Of a stretch of 32,570 nucleotides of DNA, positions 1-7,752 are shown piece after piece; positions within the stretch are counted from its first letter, which is position 1; each line of letters begins with the position of its first letter. The DNA lies in the NCBI GenBank assembly GCA_018714845.1, contig DVMR01000060.1, forward strand, positions 1 to 32,570, given 5' to 3'. The notes beneath the pieces are model-generated. The model saw only the letters and a program-made list of their open reading frames with translations. It made no database searches and was not told the DNA's origin. The position numbers and the translations under genes were made by a program. Source of the DNA: Candidatus Ventrousia excrementavium. GTDB lineage: Bacteria > Bacillota > Clostridia > Oscillospirales > Butyricicoccaceae.

Positions 1-1613
1 GTCGTGTCGCTGAAGGTGGCGCGTTCGGTGATTTCCGTACCCATGACGGTCTCGTACAGCTCGACAGCCAGTGCGCAGAACTCAGCGCGCGTCGTGGCCT
101 GTGTGTAGGCCGACTGCAGGGTCTCGGGCACGATGCCCGCCTCAACAGCGGTATTGACGTTTTCCACTGCCCAGCTCGACGGCGTATCGCCTGTCGGCTC
201 GGTCGGCGTCCCAGGATCGGTCGGGGTGCTTCCGCCGCCCGTCACCTGTCCGGTCGCGGCGTTATAGACTTTTCCGCCGCCGGTATACGTCCCCTCGTGC
301 ACCTCAAGTACATAATGCCATTGCCCCACATCTGACATCCCATTGAACCGCATATTAACTGTACACAGCGCCAAGCCCTCGTTAAAAGGGGACACCGCCA
401 TGCCGAAGTCCACTACAACACTCTGCGAATTATAAGCTGTACGGACTTCCGCTAAAAGCGTGTCTGTGTCCACTCCTACCACGCTGGTAAAAGAGTTGGG
501 AATGACAGTGTTGCCCTGTTTATCAACAACCATACTGCCGCCAGAGCCACGGGCAACACCGCTGTCAAAATAAGTGCCATAAACATCAATATTCGTCCCA
601 AGTTCTATAACAATATTACCATGAATATCGACAGCCCCGATTCCTCCGCCGCTGCCACCTTCAGTATTGGTAAAATCCATGACAATCAGCCCGTCGTGTA
701 CTACGCTTTTGGGCTCGGCTTTCATCGGCGCGTCTGGGTCGATGCGCCCGACTTCATTGCCCTCGGTGTCGATGACGACATATGCCGGATAGCGGCGGTC
801 ACCACGGCTGTCCGCCAAGATAGCATAGCCCTCAGAAAAGCGGCTGCTCAGGTCGTAAGGATTTTTGTTATCCAAACCAAACAGCATCAAGGACTGATCG
901 CGTTTAGCGCTGCCCACGCCACGGTGCAGAGTGATTTCCGCCCTGCCCTGCTTATTGATGTAGCCGCAGAAATTATCGTCTTCGCCTTCAAAATCCAGAA
1001 TCTCGACCGGAGCAAGTCCGTCACTGAAAAAGCCCAGTTCAGAATACCAGCTGTAAGGCCCGAGCACCTTGTTTCCGTTTTTGTCGATATAATAGCGGTT
1101 TTCACCATAGGGATACGGATTTTCCTCGGTGGCTTGGACCTTCACCGCTGCCAGACCGTCACTGAAAACATTGGCTTCTGCAAACTGCGGCTCAATGACG
1201 ACGTCGCCCGTCATGTCCATATAGCCCCACAGCTGAGTCAGTTCGTCATAAAACAGGCACATGCCGTCGCCGTAATACAGCTCGGTTGGTCTAACGCCTG
1301 AATAGTCGAGCACGATGTTGCCGTTGCGGTCGGCCAGATTATAAATCTCGTAGCTGTTAATGAGGTAGCCGTGCGAATCGCGCATCGACTCCATACGGCT
1401 GACCTTTATATAGCCGTCGTGGAAAGACGCCGTGCCATCGACCGTCCATCCATCTTCCAGCTCAAGCGGCGTCGCTGTGATGTACAGTCCGTCGCCCTGA
1501 AAGGCGTCGGGCAGCGCGGGCGGTGTATACTCCGCCGCAGATGCCGAAACCGGCAGCAGGGTCATCAGCATGACCGCAGACAAAAGACCTGCGAACAGGC
1601 GTTTTGCTTGCAT
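1..1613 (-). CDS. Secreted WG-repeat protein with C-terminal SLH domain (partial, 3' end off window)
   Basis: The frame opens with ATG at 1613 and runs off the left edge, giving about 537 residues. The N-terminus (MQAKRLFAGLLSAVMLMTLL, then a VSASA-type signal peptidase site near residue 27) is a clear Sec signal peptide. Residues about 110-240 carry WG-like (KWG) repeats, for example WGYMDMTGDVVIEPQF and YYIDKNGNKVLGPY, each followed by FSDGLA. A Thr/Pro/Gly-rich linker near residues 465-478 precedes an SLH domain starting about residue 480 (SSWAVENVNTAVEAGIV, then TRAEFCALAVELYE). SLH domains anchor proteins to secondary cell-wall polymer, so this is probably a surface protein; what the WG repeats bind is unknown. 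The start is supported by a purine-rich AAAGAAG stretch and a promoter. More SLH copies probably follow beyond the window. Confidence 0.85.
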   Translation of the reverse strand, partial: MQAKRLFAGLLSAVMLMTLLPVSASAAEYTPPALPDAFQGDGLYITATPLELEDGWTVDGTASFHDGYIKVSRMESMRDSHGYLINSYEIYNLADRNGNIVLDYSGVRPTELYYGDGMCLFYDELTQLWGYMDMTGDVVIEPQFAEANVFSDGLAAVKVQATEENPYPYGENRYYIDKNGNKVLGPYSWYSELGFFSDGLAPVEILDFEGEDDNFCGYINKQGRAEITLHRGVGSAKRDQSLMLFGLDNKNPYDLSSRFSEGYAILADSRGDRRYPAYVVIDTEGNEVGRIDPDAPMKAEPKSVVHDGLIVMDFTNTEGGSGGGIGAVDIHGNIVIELGTNIDVYGTYFDSGVARGSGGSMVVDKQGNTVIPNSFTSVVGVDTDTLLAEVRTAYNSQSVVVDFGMAVSPFNEGLALCTVNMRFNGMSDVGQWHYVLEVHEGTYTGGGKVYNAATGQVTGGGSTPTDPGTPTEPTGDTPSSWAVENVNTAVEAGIVPETLQSAYTQATTRAEFCALAVELYETVMGTEITERATFSDT

Positions 1614-1647
1614 TTTATCAGCTTCTTTCTTTTTTAAATTTTATTTA

Positions 1648-1676
1648 ATTTTATCATTTGCCTCTGGTAAAGTCAA
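1648..1676 (-). promoter_or_regulatory. Sigma-A-type promoter for the WG/SLH gene
   Basis: On the minus strand, TTGACT (1676-1671) and TAAAAT (1653-1648) are separated by 17 bp, about 35 bp upstream of the ATG at 1613. It sits back to back with the M42 promoter. Confidence 0.6.
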
Positions 1677-1720
1677 TCGCAGTCCCACCTTTGGACCGGC
1701 GCTGGCCAATCCGGCCCCGC

Positions 1721-1749
1721 TTGTTTTTTCGTTTTCGCTCTGCTATACT
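1721..1749 (+). promoter_or_regulatory. Sigma-A-type promoter for the M42 peptidase gene
   Basis: TTGTTT (1721-1726) and TATACT (1744-1749) are separated by 17 bp. The predicted transcript starts near 1756, about 50 nt before the start codon. Confidence 0.5.
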
Positions 1750-1805
1750 GAAAGCAGACGATCAAGCATCGCCAGCCGGTGCGTACATAAAAGGAGAAAT
1801 ATGTC

Positions 1806-2831
1806 ATGCAAAGCATCAAAGATTACATGCTGGAACAGCTGAAAAATCTGATTTCTATCGACAGCCCGTCGGGCTATACGGAAAAGGCGCAGCAGTATCT
1901 TGTCGATGAGCTGACCCGCCTGGGCTACCAGCCCAAGCGCCTCAACAAGGGCGGCGTCACTGTTCACCTCGGCGGCGAGGGCAACCCCATCATGCTTTTT
2001 GCCCATGTCGACACGCTGGGCGCCGTTGTCCACCACATTAAGCCCAACGGCCGTTTGGCCCTGACCAATGTCGGTGGTCTCAACCCCAATAACACCGAGA
2101 CCGAGACCGTCAAGATTATCACCCGTTTCGACGGTGTGTACGACGGCACCATTCAGGTTCCCAACGCCTCGACCCATGTCAACAGCCATGTCAACGATGC
2201 GCGCAGCTTTGCCGACAACCTTGAGGTTGTCATCGACGAAGACGTGCGCTCAGCCGAAGATGTCAAAAAGCTGGGCATCATGCCGGGTGATTTCATCGCC
2301 GTCTGCCCACGCTTTACCGTCACCCCGTCTGGCTATATCAAGAGTCGTTTCTTGGACGACAAGGCGTCGGCCTCGGTGCTTCTGGCCTATGCCAAAATGC
2401 TCAAAGACGAAAACATCACCCCCAAGCGCAGCATTTACCTCGATTTCACGGTGTATGAAGAAATCGGTCACGGCGCGGCCTGCGGCATTCCCGAGGATGT
2501 TGTCGAGTGCATTGCCGTCGATATGGGCTGCGTGGGCGAAAACGTCACCTGTACAGAAAAACAGGTCTCCATCTGCGCAAAGGACTCTTCGGGCCCGTAC
2601 AACTACGAGCTGACCTCTGCCCTTGTTAAGACTGCCCGCGAGAATAATATCGACTATGCCGTTGACGTCTACAATTTCTATTCTTCTGATGTCAGTGTGT
2701 CCCTGCGTGCGGGCTATGACGTGCGCCACGCCCTGATTGGCCCGGGCGTCTACGCTTCGCACGGCTATGAGCGCAGCCACATCGAGGGACTTTGGAACAC
2801 CTTTGCCCTGCTGCGCGCCTATCTGGCCTGA
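1806..2831 (+). CDS. M42 family metallopeptidase (glutamyl aminopeptidase/endoglucanase M type)
   Basis: This 341-aa protein is a full-length member of the M42 family, cytosolic dinuclear-metal aminopeptidases that usually form tetrahedral dodecamers and trim short peptides. Visible metal and catalytic motifs are AHVDT (residues 66-70), FLDDKAS (182-188), YEEIGHG (217-223, general base and metal ligand), AVDMG (237-241) and the C-terminal SHGYERSH (318-325). AAGGAG at 1791-1796 lies 9 nt before the chosen ATG; an out-of-frame ATG at 1801 gives only a short frame. It has its own promoter and ends at a hairpin shared with the convergent phzF-like gene, so it looks monocistronic. The substrate preference cannot be read from sequence. 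Confidence 0.92.
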   Translation: MQSIKDYMLEQLKNLISIDSPSGYTEKAQQYLVDELTRLGYQPKRLNKGGVTVHLGGEGNPIMLFAHVDTLGAVVHHIKPNGRLALTNVGGLNPNNTETETVKIITRFDGVYDGTIQVPNASTHVNSHVNDARSFADNLEVVIDEDVRSAEDVKKLGIMPGDFIAVCPRFTVTPSGYIKSRFLDDKASASVLLAYAKMLKDENITPKRSIYLDFTVYEEIGHGAACGIPEDVVECIAVDMGCVGENVTCTEKQVSICAKDSSGPYNYELTSALVKTARENNIDYAVDVYNFYSSDVSVSLRAGYDVRHALIGPGVYASHGYERSHIEGLWNTFALLRAYLA

Positions 2832-2847
2832 TTCCGCTTTCCAATCA

Positions 2848-2881
2848 AAAATGGCTGGCAGAAAAATCTGCCAGCCATTTT
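2848..2881. terminator. Bidirectional intrinsic terminator
   Basis: A 14-bp perfect stem (2848-2861 with 2868-2881) and a 6-nt loop lie between two convergent genes. The stem ends are A/T-rich on both sides, so it can serve both the M42 gene and the PhzF gene. Confidence 0.85.
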
Positions 2882-2888
2882 CTCATTT

Positions 2889-3671
2889 TTATACATGCAG
2901 CTCCGCTTCGCTGAAAAGAGCGGCCTTTCCGGCCAGAGTCACGCGGCCGTCATGCACTGTGCAGTACAGCGTGCCGCCCCGGCGCGACGCCTGGCAGGCG
3001 ACCAGACTTTCCTTTTTCAGCCGATCGGCCCAGTAAGGCGCGATGTGGCAATGCCCCGAGCCGCAGACCGGGTCTTCAGGCACGTTGAGCTTGGGCGCAA
3101 AGCTGCGCGAAACGCAGTCAAAGCCGCCTTCCACATTCCCGGCCGCCGTTGCCTGCAAAAGCAGCCCGTCCAGACCGCAGAGCTTTTCCATGTCCGGCCG
3201 CAGTTGGCGCACGACATCCTCGTTTTCAAAAACACACAAAAGGTCACGGCCCATGTACGCCTGCTGCGGCACGGCGCCGATGGCGTCAATCATGACCTGC
3301 GTCACTTCGACCGGGCGCAGCGAATAGGCGGGGAAGTCCATTTCAAAAAGCCCGTCTGTGCACGAAACTGTCAGGTCACCGCTCAGCGTGCTGAACACCA
3401 CTTTGTCAAGCTGCGGCTCGACAAAACGCATGATGACAAAAGCTGTGGCCAGCGTTGCGTGGCCGCACAAATCGATTTCACCGCCCGGTGTGAACCAGCG
3501 CAGATGATATTTGTCCCCTTCCCTGACGGCAAAAGCCGTCTCGGACAGGTTGTTCTCAACCGTAATATTCATCATCAGGCTGTCGGGCAGCCAGCTGTCC
3601 ATGACGCACACAGCGGCGGGATTGCCGCCGAACACACGCTCGGTAAAGGCGTCGACGATGTACTGCTTCAT
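2889..3671 (-). CDS. PhzF family isomerase/epimerase-like protein
   Basis: The 260-aa length and landmarks match the PhzF family (diaminopimelate-epimerase fold, two similar domains with an active site between them). The catalytic glutamate is in NLSETAF (E44), GHATL is at residues 70-74, and the second-domain signature EDPVCGSGHC is at 199-208. PhzF of pseudomonads isomerises trans-2,3-dihydro-3-hydroxyanthranilate; most Firmicute homologues have no known substrate and there are no phenazine genes here, so a phenazine role should not be assumed. GGGAGGAA lies just upstream of the ATG. It begins 14 bp after the end of the restriction-modification operon in the same direction, so it may be read through from that operon. 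Confidence 0.9.
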   Translation of the reverse strand: MKQYIVDAFTERVFGGNPAAVCVMDSWLPDSLMMNITVENNLSETAFAVREGDKYHLRWFTPGGEIDLCGHATLATAFVIMRFVEPQLDKVVFSTLSGDLTVSCTDGLFEMDFPAYSLRPVEVTQVMIDAIGAVPQQAYMGRDLLCVFENEDVVRQLRPDMEKLCGLDGLLLQATAAGNVEGGFDCVSRSFAPKLNVPEDPVCGSGHCHIAPYWADRLKKESLVACQASRRGGTLYCTVHDGRVTLAGKAALFSEAELHV

Positions 3672-3685
3672 ATCATTCCTCCCGC

Positions 3686-4162
3686 TTACATTTTGGGTAC
3701 CATACTGGCGGCGTCAGGACTGCCCTTTTGTATATTCCAAATACCGACCTTCATTTTTTTGATACGTCTGCCGTCGCCGAAATCGAGCAGGTCTTCACGC
3801 CGGTACACGTTGAGCAGCTTATTGAGCGTTCCCAGGTCGGCTGATGTCAGCAAAAAAGCCTCCTCGGGGTCAATGAGCCGGCAGTAGGCCCACAGCTGGC
3901 CCAGGTCACGCAGCGTCAGGCTGGTCTTTTTGGCTTCGATAAAAAACAGCCGGAAATCCGTCCCCTTCCGGACAATGCCGAGCACGTCGATCTGAATATC
4001 CACACCTGTGGCGACGTCATATGTGATGCCGCAGCGCCGCAGTACGCGGTCGAGCCGCTCGCTGTGCGCGTCGACGACAATGATTTCAGCCGTTTTATAG
4101 CGGTCACGCAAGTACTGCTTGAGCCACTTCTGCATGGGGCCGTACAGCTCAAACTCTTTCAT
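3686..4162 (-). CDS. PD-(D/E)XK-fold nuclease, probable cleavage subunit of a restriction system
   Basis: A 158-aa protein starting MKEFELYGPMQKWLKQYL. Residues 55-95 carry the PD-(D/E)XK nuclease core: D59 in DIQIDVLGIV, E76-A-K78 in LFFIEAKK, and a following helix with Q89 (LRDLGQLWAYC), a typical Q-x3-Y arrangement. The rest is about the minimum for a catalytic domain and shows no obvious DNA-recognition domain. A longer frame with an upstream GTG exists, but the ATG at 4162 is preferred: GGGAG sits just upstream and it begins 4 bp after the preceding stop, indicating translational coupling to the LAGLIDADG gene. It is the last gene of the methyltransferase operon. I infer that it supplies the cutting activity, with sequence specificity from its neighbour. 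A solitary Mrr- or VRR-like repair nuclease is a less likely alternative. Confidence 0.75.
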   Translation of the reverse strand: MKEFELYGPMQKWLKQYLRDRYKTAEIIVVDAHSERLDRVLRRCGITYDVATGVDIQIDVLGIVRKGTDFRLFFIEAKKTSLTLRDLGQLWAYCRLIDPEEAFLLTSADLGTLNKLLNVYRREDLLDFGDGRRIKKMKVGIWNIQKGSPDAASMVPKM

Positions 4163-4166
4163 GCGC

Positions 4167-5054
4167 TCACTCCCTGTACCCCAGGTCCTCCGCGATCTGC
4201 TTCCACGAATTATAGTGGCGGCCGCGGATTTCGGACGGGATGAAGGGGTCGTCCTCACCCGGGTGGGGCGGCTTGTACTTGCCGCGGCCTGGCGTCTGCC
4301 AGTAATACTGGTGGGTCACCTCTTCCGGCACGCGGCCTTCGGCCCTGATGCCGTCGGTCAGCTCGCGGGCAAAGGCGGTCAGCGCCTCTTTTTTATGCAA
4401 AACGGCAAAGCCGACAGGCAAAAATTCATTGGCCCAAATCTTGATCTGGTGCTCTTTTTTCCAAAACTGCTCCTGCCCGGCATTGTACTTTTTCAGCTGG
4501 CCGTCGCGCATGTTGGGGTGTGCCCAGTCGATGGCCTGCACGGGAATGTCGACATCGCGCAGCAGCCGGCAGATGTCGACGACCAGATACCAGTTGTGCG
4601 GCACTTCAAGATAGACGCGGTGCTTATACTTTTCAAAGCAGTAATTGCTGCGCCGGATGTACCCGGTCACGTCGGCAAAGCCCTGCAGAAACGAAATTTT
4701 CTGGTCGTGCGTAAAAGAAAAGACCTCGTCGTCAATGCGGATGTTTTCGTGCGACGCGGCAGAGCCCACATACCGCAGAATCTCGCGCATCAGGTATTCG
4801 TCATTGGGCTTGGTAAAGGACAGAATCGAGCATTTGCGCTGCTGGGTAAAGCGCATTCCCGTACCAATCAGGGGCTCTAAAACATCGCGAATGTCCGTGA
4901 TGCTGGCGCGCACATAGACGAGCACGTCGCCGTCGCTTTCCGTGACCAGCTTGCGGTGGGGGATGGAGATGGAAACGGTCGTCTCGCCGGCGCCCCGCCG
5001 GATTTCGCCGTTTCCGCATATCATCCCCAGCAGATAGGCCATTTCCCTGTTCAT
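4167..5054 (-). CDS. Two-repeat LAGLIDADG-fold protein lacking catalytic acids, probable DNA-recognition subunit
   Basis: The 295-aa protein has two LAGLIDADG-like helices spaced as in monomeric homing endonucleases: LLGMICGNG (residues 8-16) and LQGFADVTG (123-131). Each is followed by beta-strand-rich stretches with the expected pattern, such as YLEVPHNWYLVVDICRLL after the second. The position-8 acid that binds the catalytic metal is Asn15 in repeat 1 and Thr130 in repeat 2, so classical cleavage should be lost. The C-terminus (about 245-295) is an extra Pro/Tyr/Trp-rich segment ending SWKQIAEDLGYRE. AAGGAG precedes the ATG. It lies between two methyltransferase genes and a small nuclease, 27 bp and 4 bp away. 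I infer a DNA-binding specificity subunit. A homing-endonuclease relic is possible, but the intact frame and tight coupling argue against decay. Confidence 0.7.
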   Translation of the reverse strand: MNREMAYLLGMICGNGEIRRGAGETTVSISIPHRKLVTESDGDVLVYVRASITDIRDVLEPLIGTGMRFTQQRKCSILSFTKPNDEYLMREILRYVGSAASHENIRIDDEVFSFTHDQKISFLQGFADVTGYIRRSNYCFEKYKHRVYLEVPHNWYLVVDICRLLRDVDIPVQAIDWAHPNMRDGQLKKYNAGQEQFWKKEHQIKIWANEFLPVGFAVLHKKEALTAFARELTDGIRAEGRVPEEVTHQYYWQTPGRGKYKPPHPGEDDPFIPSEIRGRHYNSWKQIAEDLGYRE

Positions 5055-5081
5055 CTCACCGCTCCTTTCACGCTGGAGTCT

Positions 5082-6218
5082 TCAGTTTTCGCCGAGCCGG
5101 CAGCCGCGGTCAAGCAGCTCGCGAATTACTCGGTTATCGTTTAAACGATATGAATATTCATTGCGGTAAACCGGATTTTTGCCAAAACCATCCAGCCCGG
5201 CGGGCGGCTTTTCCGCGACATACAGGCGCAGCTCAAGTCCCCACTTATCTGCGTCGGACTGCAGGCAGATCACACCTTCAGACCGTGTCGTCAATGCCTC
5301 GTGGTGTCTGGCGTTGTATTCGCTGAGAAAACTGTTCATCCGGTCGGGCCGCGCCTCAGCTTCAATAAAGAACGAGCCGCCCTGCGCTTTGAGATCCATC
5401 AGAAAATCATAAACTTCTGCCGCTTTTACTGCCACTGATTTCACATCCTTTTTAATAAAAATCAACAGATATTCGTGCACTTTATTGATGCGGAATCGAT
5501 AGGGGTAGCCCAGCGGACGCATGTTGTTGTAATCTGACTGGCGGTCCCAGATGATAAGGTCGTCAAACAGATAGCCTACTTTCTGCATCACGCTGGCAAG
5601 GTCGCTGTGCAGGGGATAAAAGCTGCTTTTTTTGCGGATATCCATGACATTGACAATGCAGTAGCCGCCTGGCCTGAGCACCCGGCAAACCTGTTCGAAC
5701 AGTTCGGCCAGGGCCTGTAAAAACAGCCCGTAGTTTGCGATATTGCCGATGTCGGCCTGCTTGTCAGAATAATTGACCGACGCGCGCTGGTCAGCGCTGC
5801 GCTTCATGTTGAGAATGTCCCAATAGGGCGGCGAAGTGACGCAGATGTCAAAATAGTCCTCAGGCAGGGTGTCCAGAAGCTCACAGCTGTCGCCGCACAG
5901 AATACGGACATTTTCACTCTCTCCGGCGCGCGAGCGGGCGATTTCACAAAAGTCCTCATTCAGGTCAATGCCCACGGCCTCGCGTCCCAGCGCGGCGGCT
6001 GCAGCCGTCGTCGAACCGATGCCGTTAAAGGGGTCCAGTACAGCACCCCCAGGTTTTGAAAAGGTGCGAATCAGCTTTTCGCACAGCGCCGCCGGATACG
6101 ACGCCGGGTGCTTATAGGCTTTTTCCTCTTTGGTCTTTGCGATATCGCGCCAGATGCTGAAAGAGTTTTGCAGCCATTCCTTGCCCGAAAGGTCATTGCA
6201 GCGCTTCGATTCGTCCAT
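5082..6218 (-). CDS. Site-specific DNA methyltransferase (SPPY type, N4-cytosine or N6-adenine)
   Basis: This 378-aa SAM-dependent amino-methyltransferase has motif X-like HPASYP (37-42), the SAM-binding motif DPFNGIGST (62-70), motif II GID (83-85) and the catalytic TSPPYWD (128-134). The order X-I-II-IV is permuted relative to the common beta-class enzymes, in which the SPPY motif comes first. SPPY favours N4-cytosine but does not exclude N6-adenine. Residues about 260-378 presumably hold target-recognition or accessory elements. AGGAGG lies 8 nt before the ATG, and the first 26 bp overlap the preceding methyltransferase gene, showing a coupled operon. A second methyltransferase usually means an asymmetric target with one enzyme per strand. 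Confidence 0.88.
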   Translation of the reverse strand: MDESKRCNDLSGKEWLQNSFSIWRDIAKTKEEKAYKHPASYPAALCEKLIRTFSKPGGAVLDPFNGIGSTTAAAAALGREAVGIDLNEDFCEIARSRAGESENVRILCGDSCELLDTLPEDYFDICVTSPPYWDILNMKRSADQRASVNYSDKQADIGNIANYGLFLQALAELFEQVCRVLRPGGYCIVNVMDIRKKSSFYPLHSDLASVMQKVGYLFDDLIIWDRQSDYNNMRPLGYPYRFRINKVHEYLLIFIKKDVKSVAVKAAEVYDFLMDLKAQGGSFFIEAEARPDRMNSFLSEYNARHHEALTTRSEGVICLQSDADKWGLELRLYVAEKPPAGLDGFGKNPVYRNEYSYRLNDNRVIRELLDRGCRLGEN

Positions 6219-7614
6219 CCGTAAACCACCTCCTTGACTGTACCTTCATCATCGCGCGGTCGATTTCATCGGCCTGCTCCCGCGTCAGCCCGTACGCGGT
6301 GTACACCGCCTCATGCAGACGCTCCAGGTCTTCCATCCATGCCCTGCTCATATACGCGCCGTTTTCGAGCCGGCTCACCAATCCGACAATCTCGCGAAAG
6401 CTCTGTCCTGCACGGTCCATGGGCGGTAAAGGAATTTTTGAAAGATATTTTGCGTCAGCATGCATGGTCAGCCGTGAACTGTTGTAGCAGTATTTAAACA
6501 AAAACAGATTGCACAGCCGGGAATGCAAAAGCCCCAGCAGATACCGGCACAGCTCGGGGTCTGTGCCAGACAGCACAGTCACTGTCTCGGCCGCCTCGAG
6601 CTCACCGCCAAAGGCGGCGATGACGCCCGATTCAGAGCTGTAGATATTCTGAATGAACACGCGGCTGCCTGTCTGCGGCAGCGCGCGGTCCTTATATCCA
6701 AACTTGCGAATGTTTTTGCCTGTGACAGCTTTGCCGCTGTTTGACCTGCCCCGCGCCATGCCCTGCACCTGCTCACCCAACGTCTGAAAGTTCGACGTGA
6801 GATGGCGGTAGACATCGCGGTCAGCCGCGCTGTCAAACAACAGAATCTCGTCCGTATATGACGACTGCCGGATGCGGCACAGTGGCGCAAACCTGTTTTC
6901 TTCCAGGCGCTTGAGCCGGATTCCATGGCCGAGCGGCGCCGGTGCGTTTTGAAGAGTCAGCACAATCTGCTCGCCGCGCACGTTTTTGAAATATGCTCCA
7001 AGGTCGACGATTGAGAGAATCGTTTTCTGCGTCAGAATGAGCCGGCGAAGCTCGCTGTAGCCTGCCACATGCAGCAGGTTTTTGGGCACGATGTACGAAA
7101 TGATCCCTCCCGGCTGCACGAGGTCGAAAGCACGCAGCAGCGCGGCGACAAACAGATTGCTGCCGCACCGCGCCACCTGCTGCCGGAAAGCCACATTGCC
7201 GGACAGCGAAGTCCCCCCGGTCAGGGGGACATAGGGGGGGTTGCCGATCAGGGCATCAGGCTGTGTGCACAGGCCAGCCGTTTTCAGCGTCGCACCGGCC
7301 TGCGGGCCGATGGAATCGGCGACGGAAAATGCAATGCCCGGCAAATGCCGGCGGCATTGGTCAATGACCTTTGCATCACAGTCCACTCCGTACAGCCGCC
7401 GGTGACCGCGTCTGTACGCTGCATATAAAAAAGCACCGGCGCCGCAGCAGGGATCCATCACCACAGCGCCGGGCGGCAGCGCAAGCTCGCGCAGCATTTT
7501 TTCAGCAAGCGGCAGGTCAGTATAAAAAACGCCGTTTTCTTTTTTGACGCCGTCGCTCAGCGACCGCTCATAGGTATCTGACACCGCGGCATAGGCCTTT
7601 TTCGTCAGGCTCAT
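6193..7614 (-). CDS. N6-adenine DNA methyltransferase (gamma type, TaqI/Eco57I-like)
   Basis: A 473-aa enzyme with motif X KKENGVFYTD (24-33), motif I MDPCCGAGAF (53-62) and motif IV GNPPYVP (124-130), the NPPY form typical of N6-adenine methyltransferases. The C-terminal half (about 260-473) resembles the target-recognition part of TaqI-like enzymes, with the conserved LLGLLHSRLCNLFLFK-type segment. No nuclease domain is fused, so it is a stand-alone methyltransferase rather than a Type IIG enzyme. It opens the four-gene operon behind a consensus promoter and a short leader ORF, and its ATG overlaps the leader stop as ATGA. It should protect host DNA from the nuclease encoded downstream. Confidence 0.9.
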   Translation of the reverse strand: MSLTKKAYAAVSDTYERSLSDGVKKENGVFYTDLPLAEKMLRELALPPGAVVMDPCCGAGAFLYAAYRRGHRRLYGVDCDAKVIDQCRRHLPGIAFSVADSIGPQAGATLKTAGLCTQPDALIGNPPYVPLTGGTSLSGNVAFRQQVARCGSNLFVAALLRAFDLVQPGGIISYIVPKNLLHVAGYSELRRLILTQKTILSIVDLGAYFKNVRGEQIVLTLQNAPAPLGHGIRLKRLEENRFAPLCRIRQSSYTDEILLFDSAADRDVYRHLTSNFQTLGEQVQGMARGRSNSGKAVTGKNIRKFGYKDRALPQTGSRVFIQNIYSSESGVIAAFGGELEAAETVTVLSGTDPELCRYLLGLLHSRLCNLFLFKYCYNSSRLTMHADAKYLSKIPLPPMDRAGQSFREIVGLVSRLENGAYMSRAWMEDLERLHEAVYTAYGLTREQADEIDRAMMKVQSRRWFTDGRIEALQ

Positions 7615-7682
7615 GCGCGGTCCCTCTCTTGTCTTTGCAGGTGGTAAGACGTCCTATAAAGTCTCTGCTCCGGGACAATCAT
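7611..7682 (-). CDS. 23-codon leader ORF coupled to the first methyltransferase gene
   Basis: Directly downstream of the operon promoter, GGAGGAG is followed at good spacing by ATG (7682) and 23 codons beginning MIVPEQRLYRTSYHLQRQ. The stop codon overlaps the methyltransferase start as ATGA. The ribosome binding site is stronger than that of the methyltransferase itself (GAGAGGGA, which lies inside this ORF). No homology is recognised. It could set expression by translational coupling, or be a non-functional by-product. Confidence 0.4.
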   Translation of the reverse strand: MIVPEQRLYRTSYHLQRQERDRA

Positions 7683-7723
7683 GCGGGCTCCTCCAGCGCT
7701 TCAGGGTTCAGTAAGCTGTGTCA

Positions 7724-7752
7724 ATTATACTATATTCCTGCCTGTTGTTCAA
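7724..7752 (-). promoter_or_regulatory. Sigma-A promoter of the restriction-modification operon
   Basis: On the minus strand, TTGAAC (7752-7747) and a perfect TATAAT (7729-7724) are 17 bp apart. The transcript would start near 7717, leaving about 100 nt of leader before the first methyltransferase start. No other good promoter was seen between the four genes. Confidence 0.65.

Noticed and set aside
621-1301. Long plus-strand open frame opposite the WG/SLH gene
   Set aside because: No RBS or domain; the opposite frame has a signal peptide, WG repeats and SLH domain.
2889-3671. Phenazine biosynthesis gene
   Set aside because: Only the PhzF fold is supported; no other phenazine gene is nearby.
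2895-3887. 330-codon plus-strand frame opposite the PhzF gene
   Set aside because: Shadow frame; the PhzF motifs are on the minus strand and this frame crosses two genes.
6193-7614. Type IIG fused restriction-methyltransferase
   Set aside because: The protein starts with motif X within 25 residues and has no nuclease motif; a separate nuclease gene is present.
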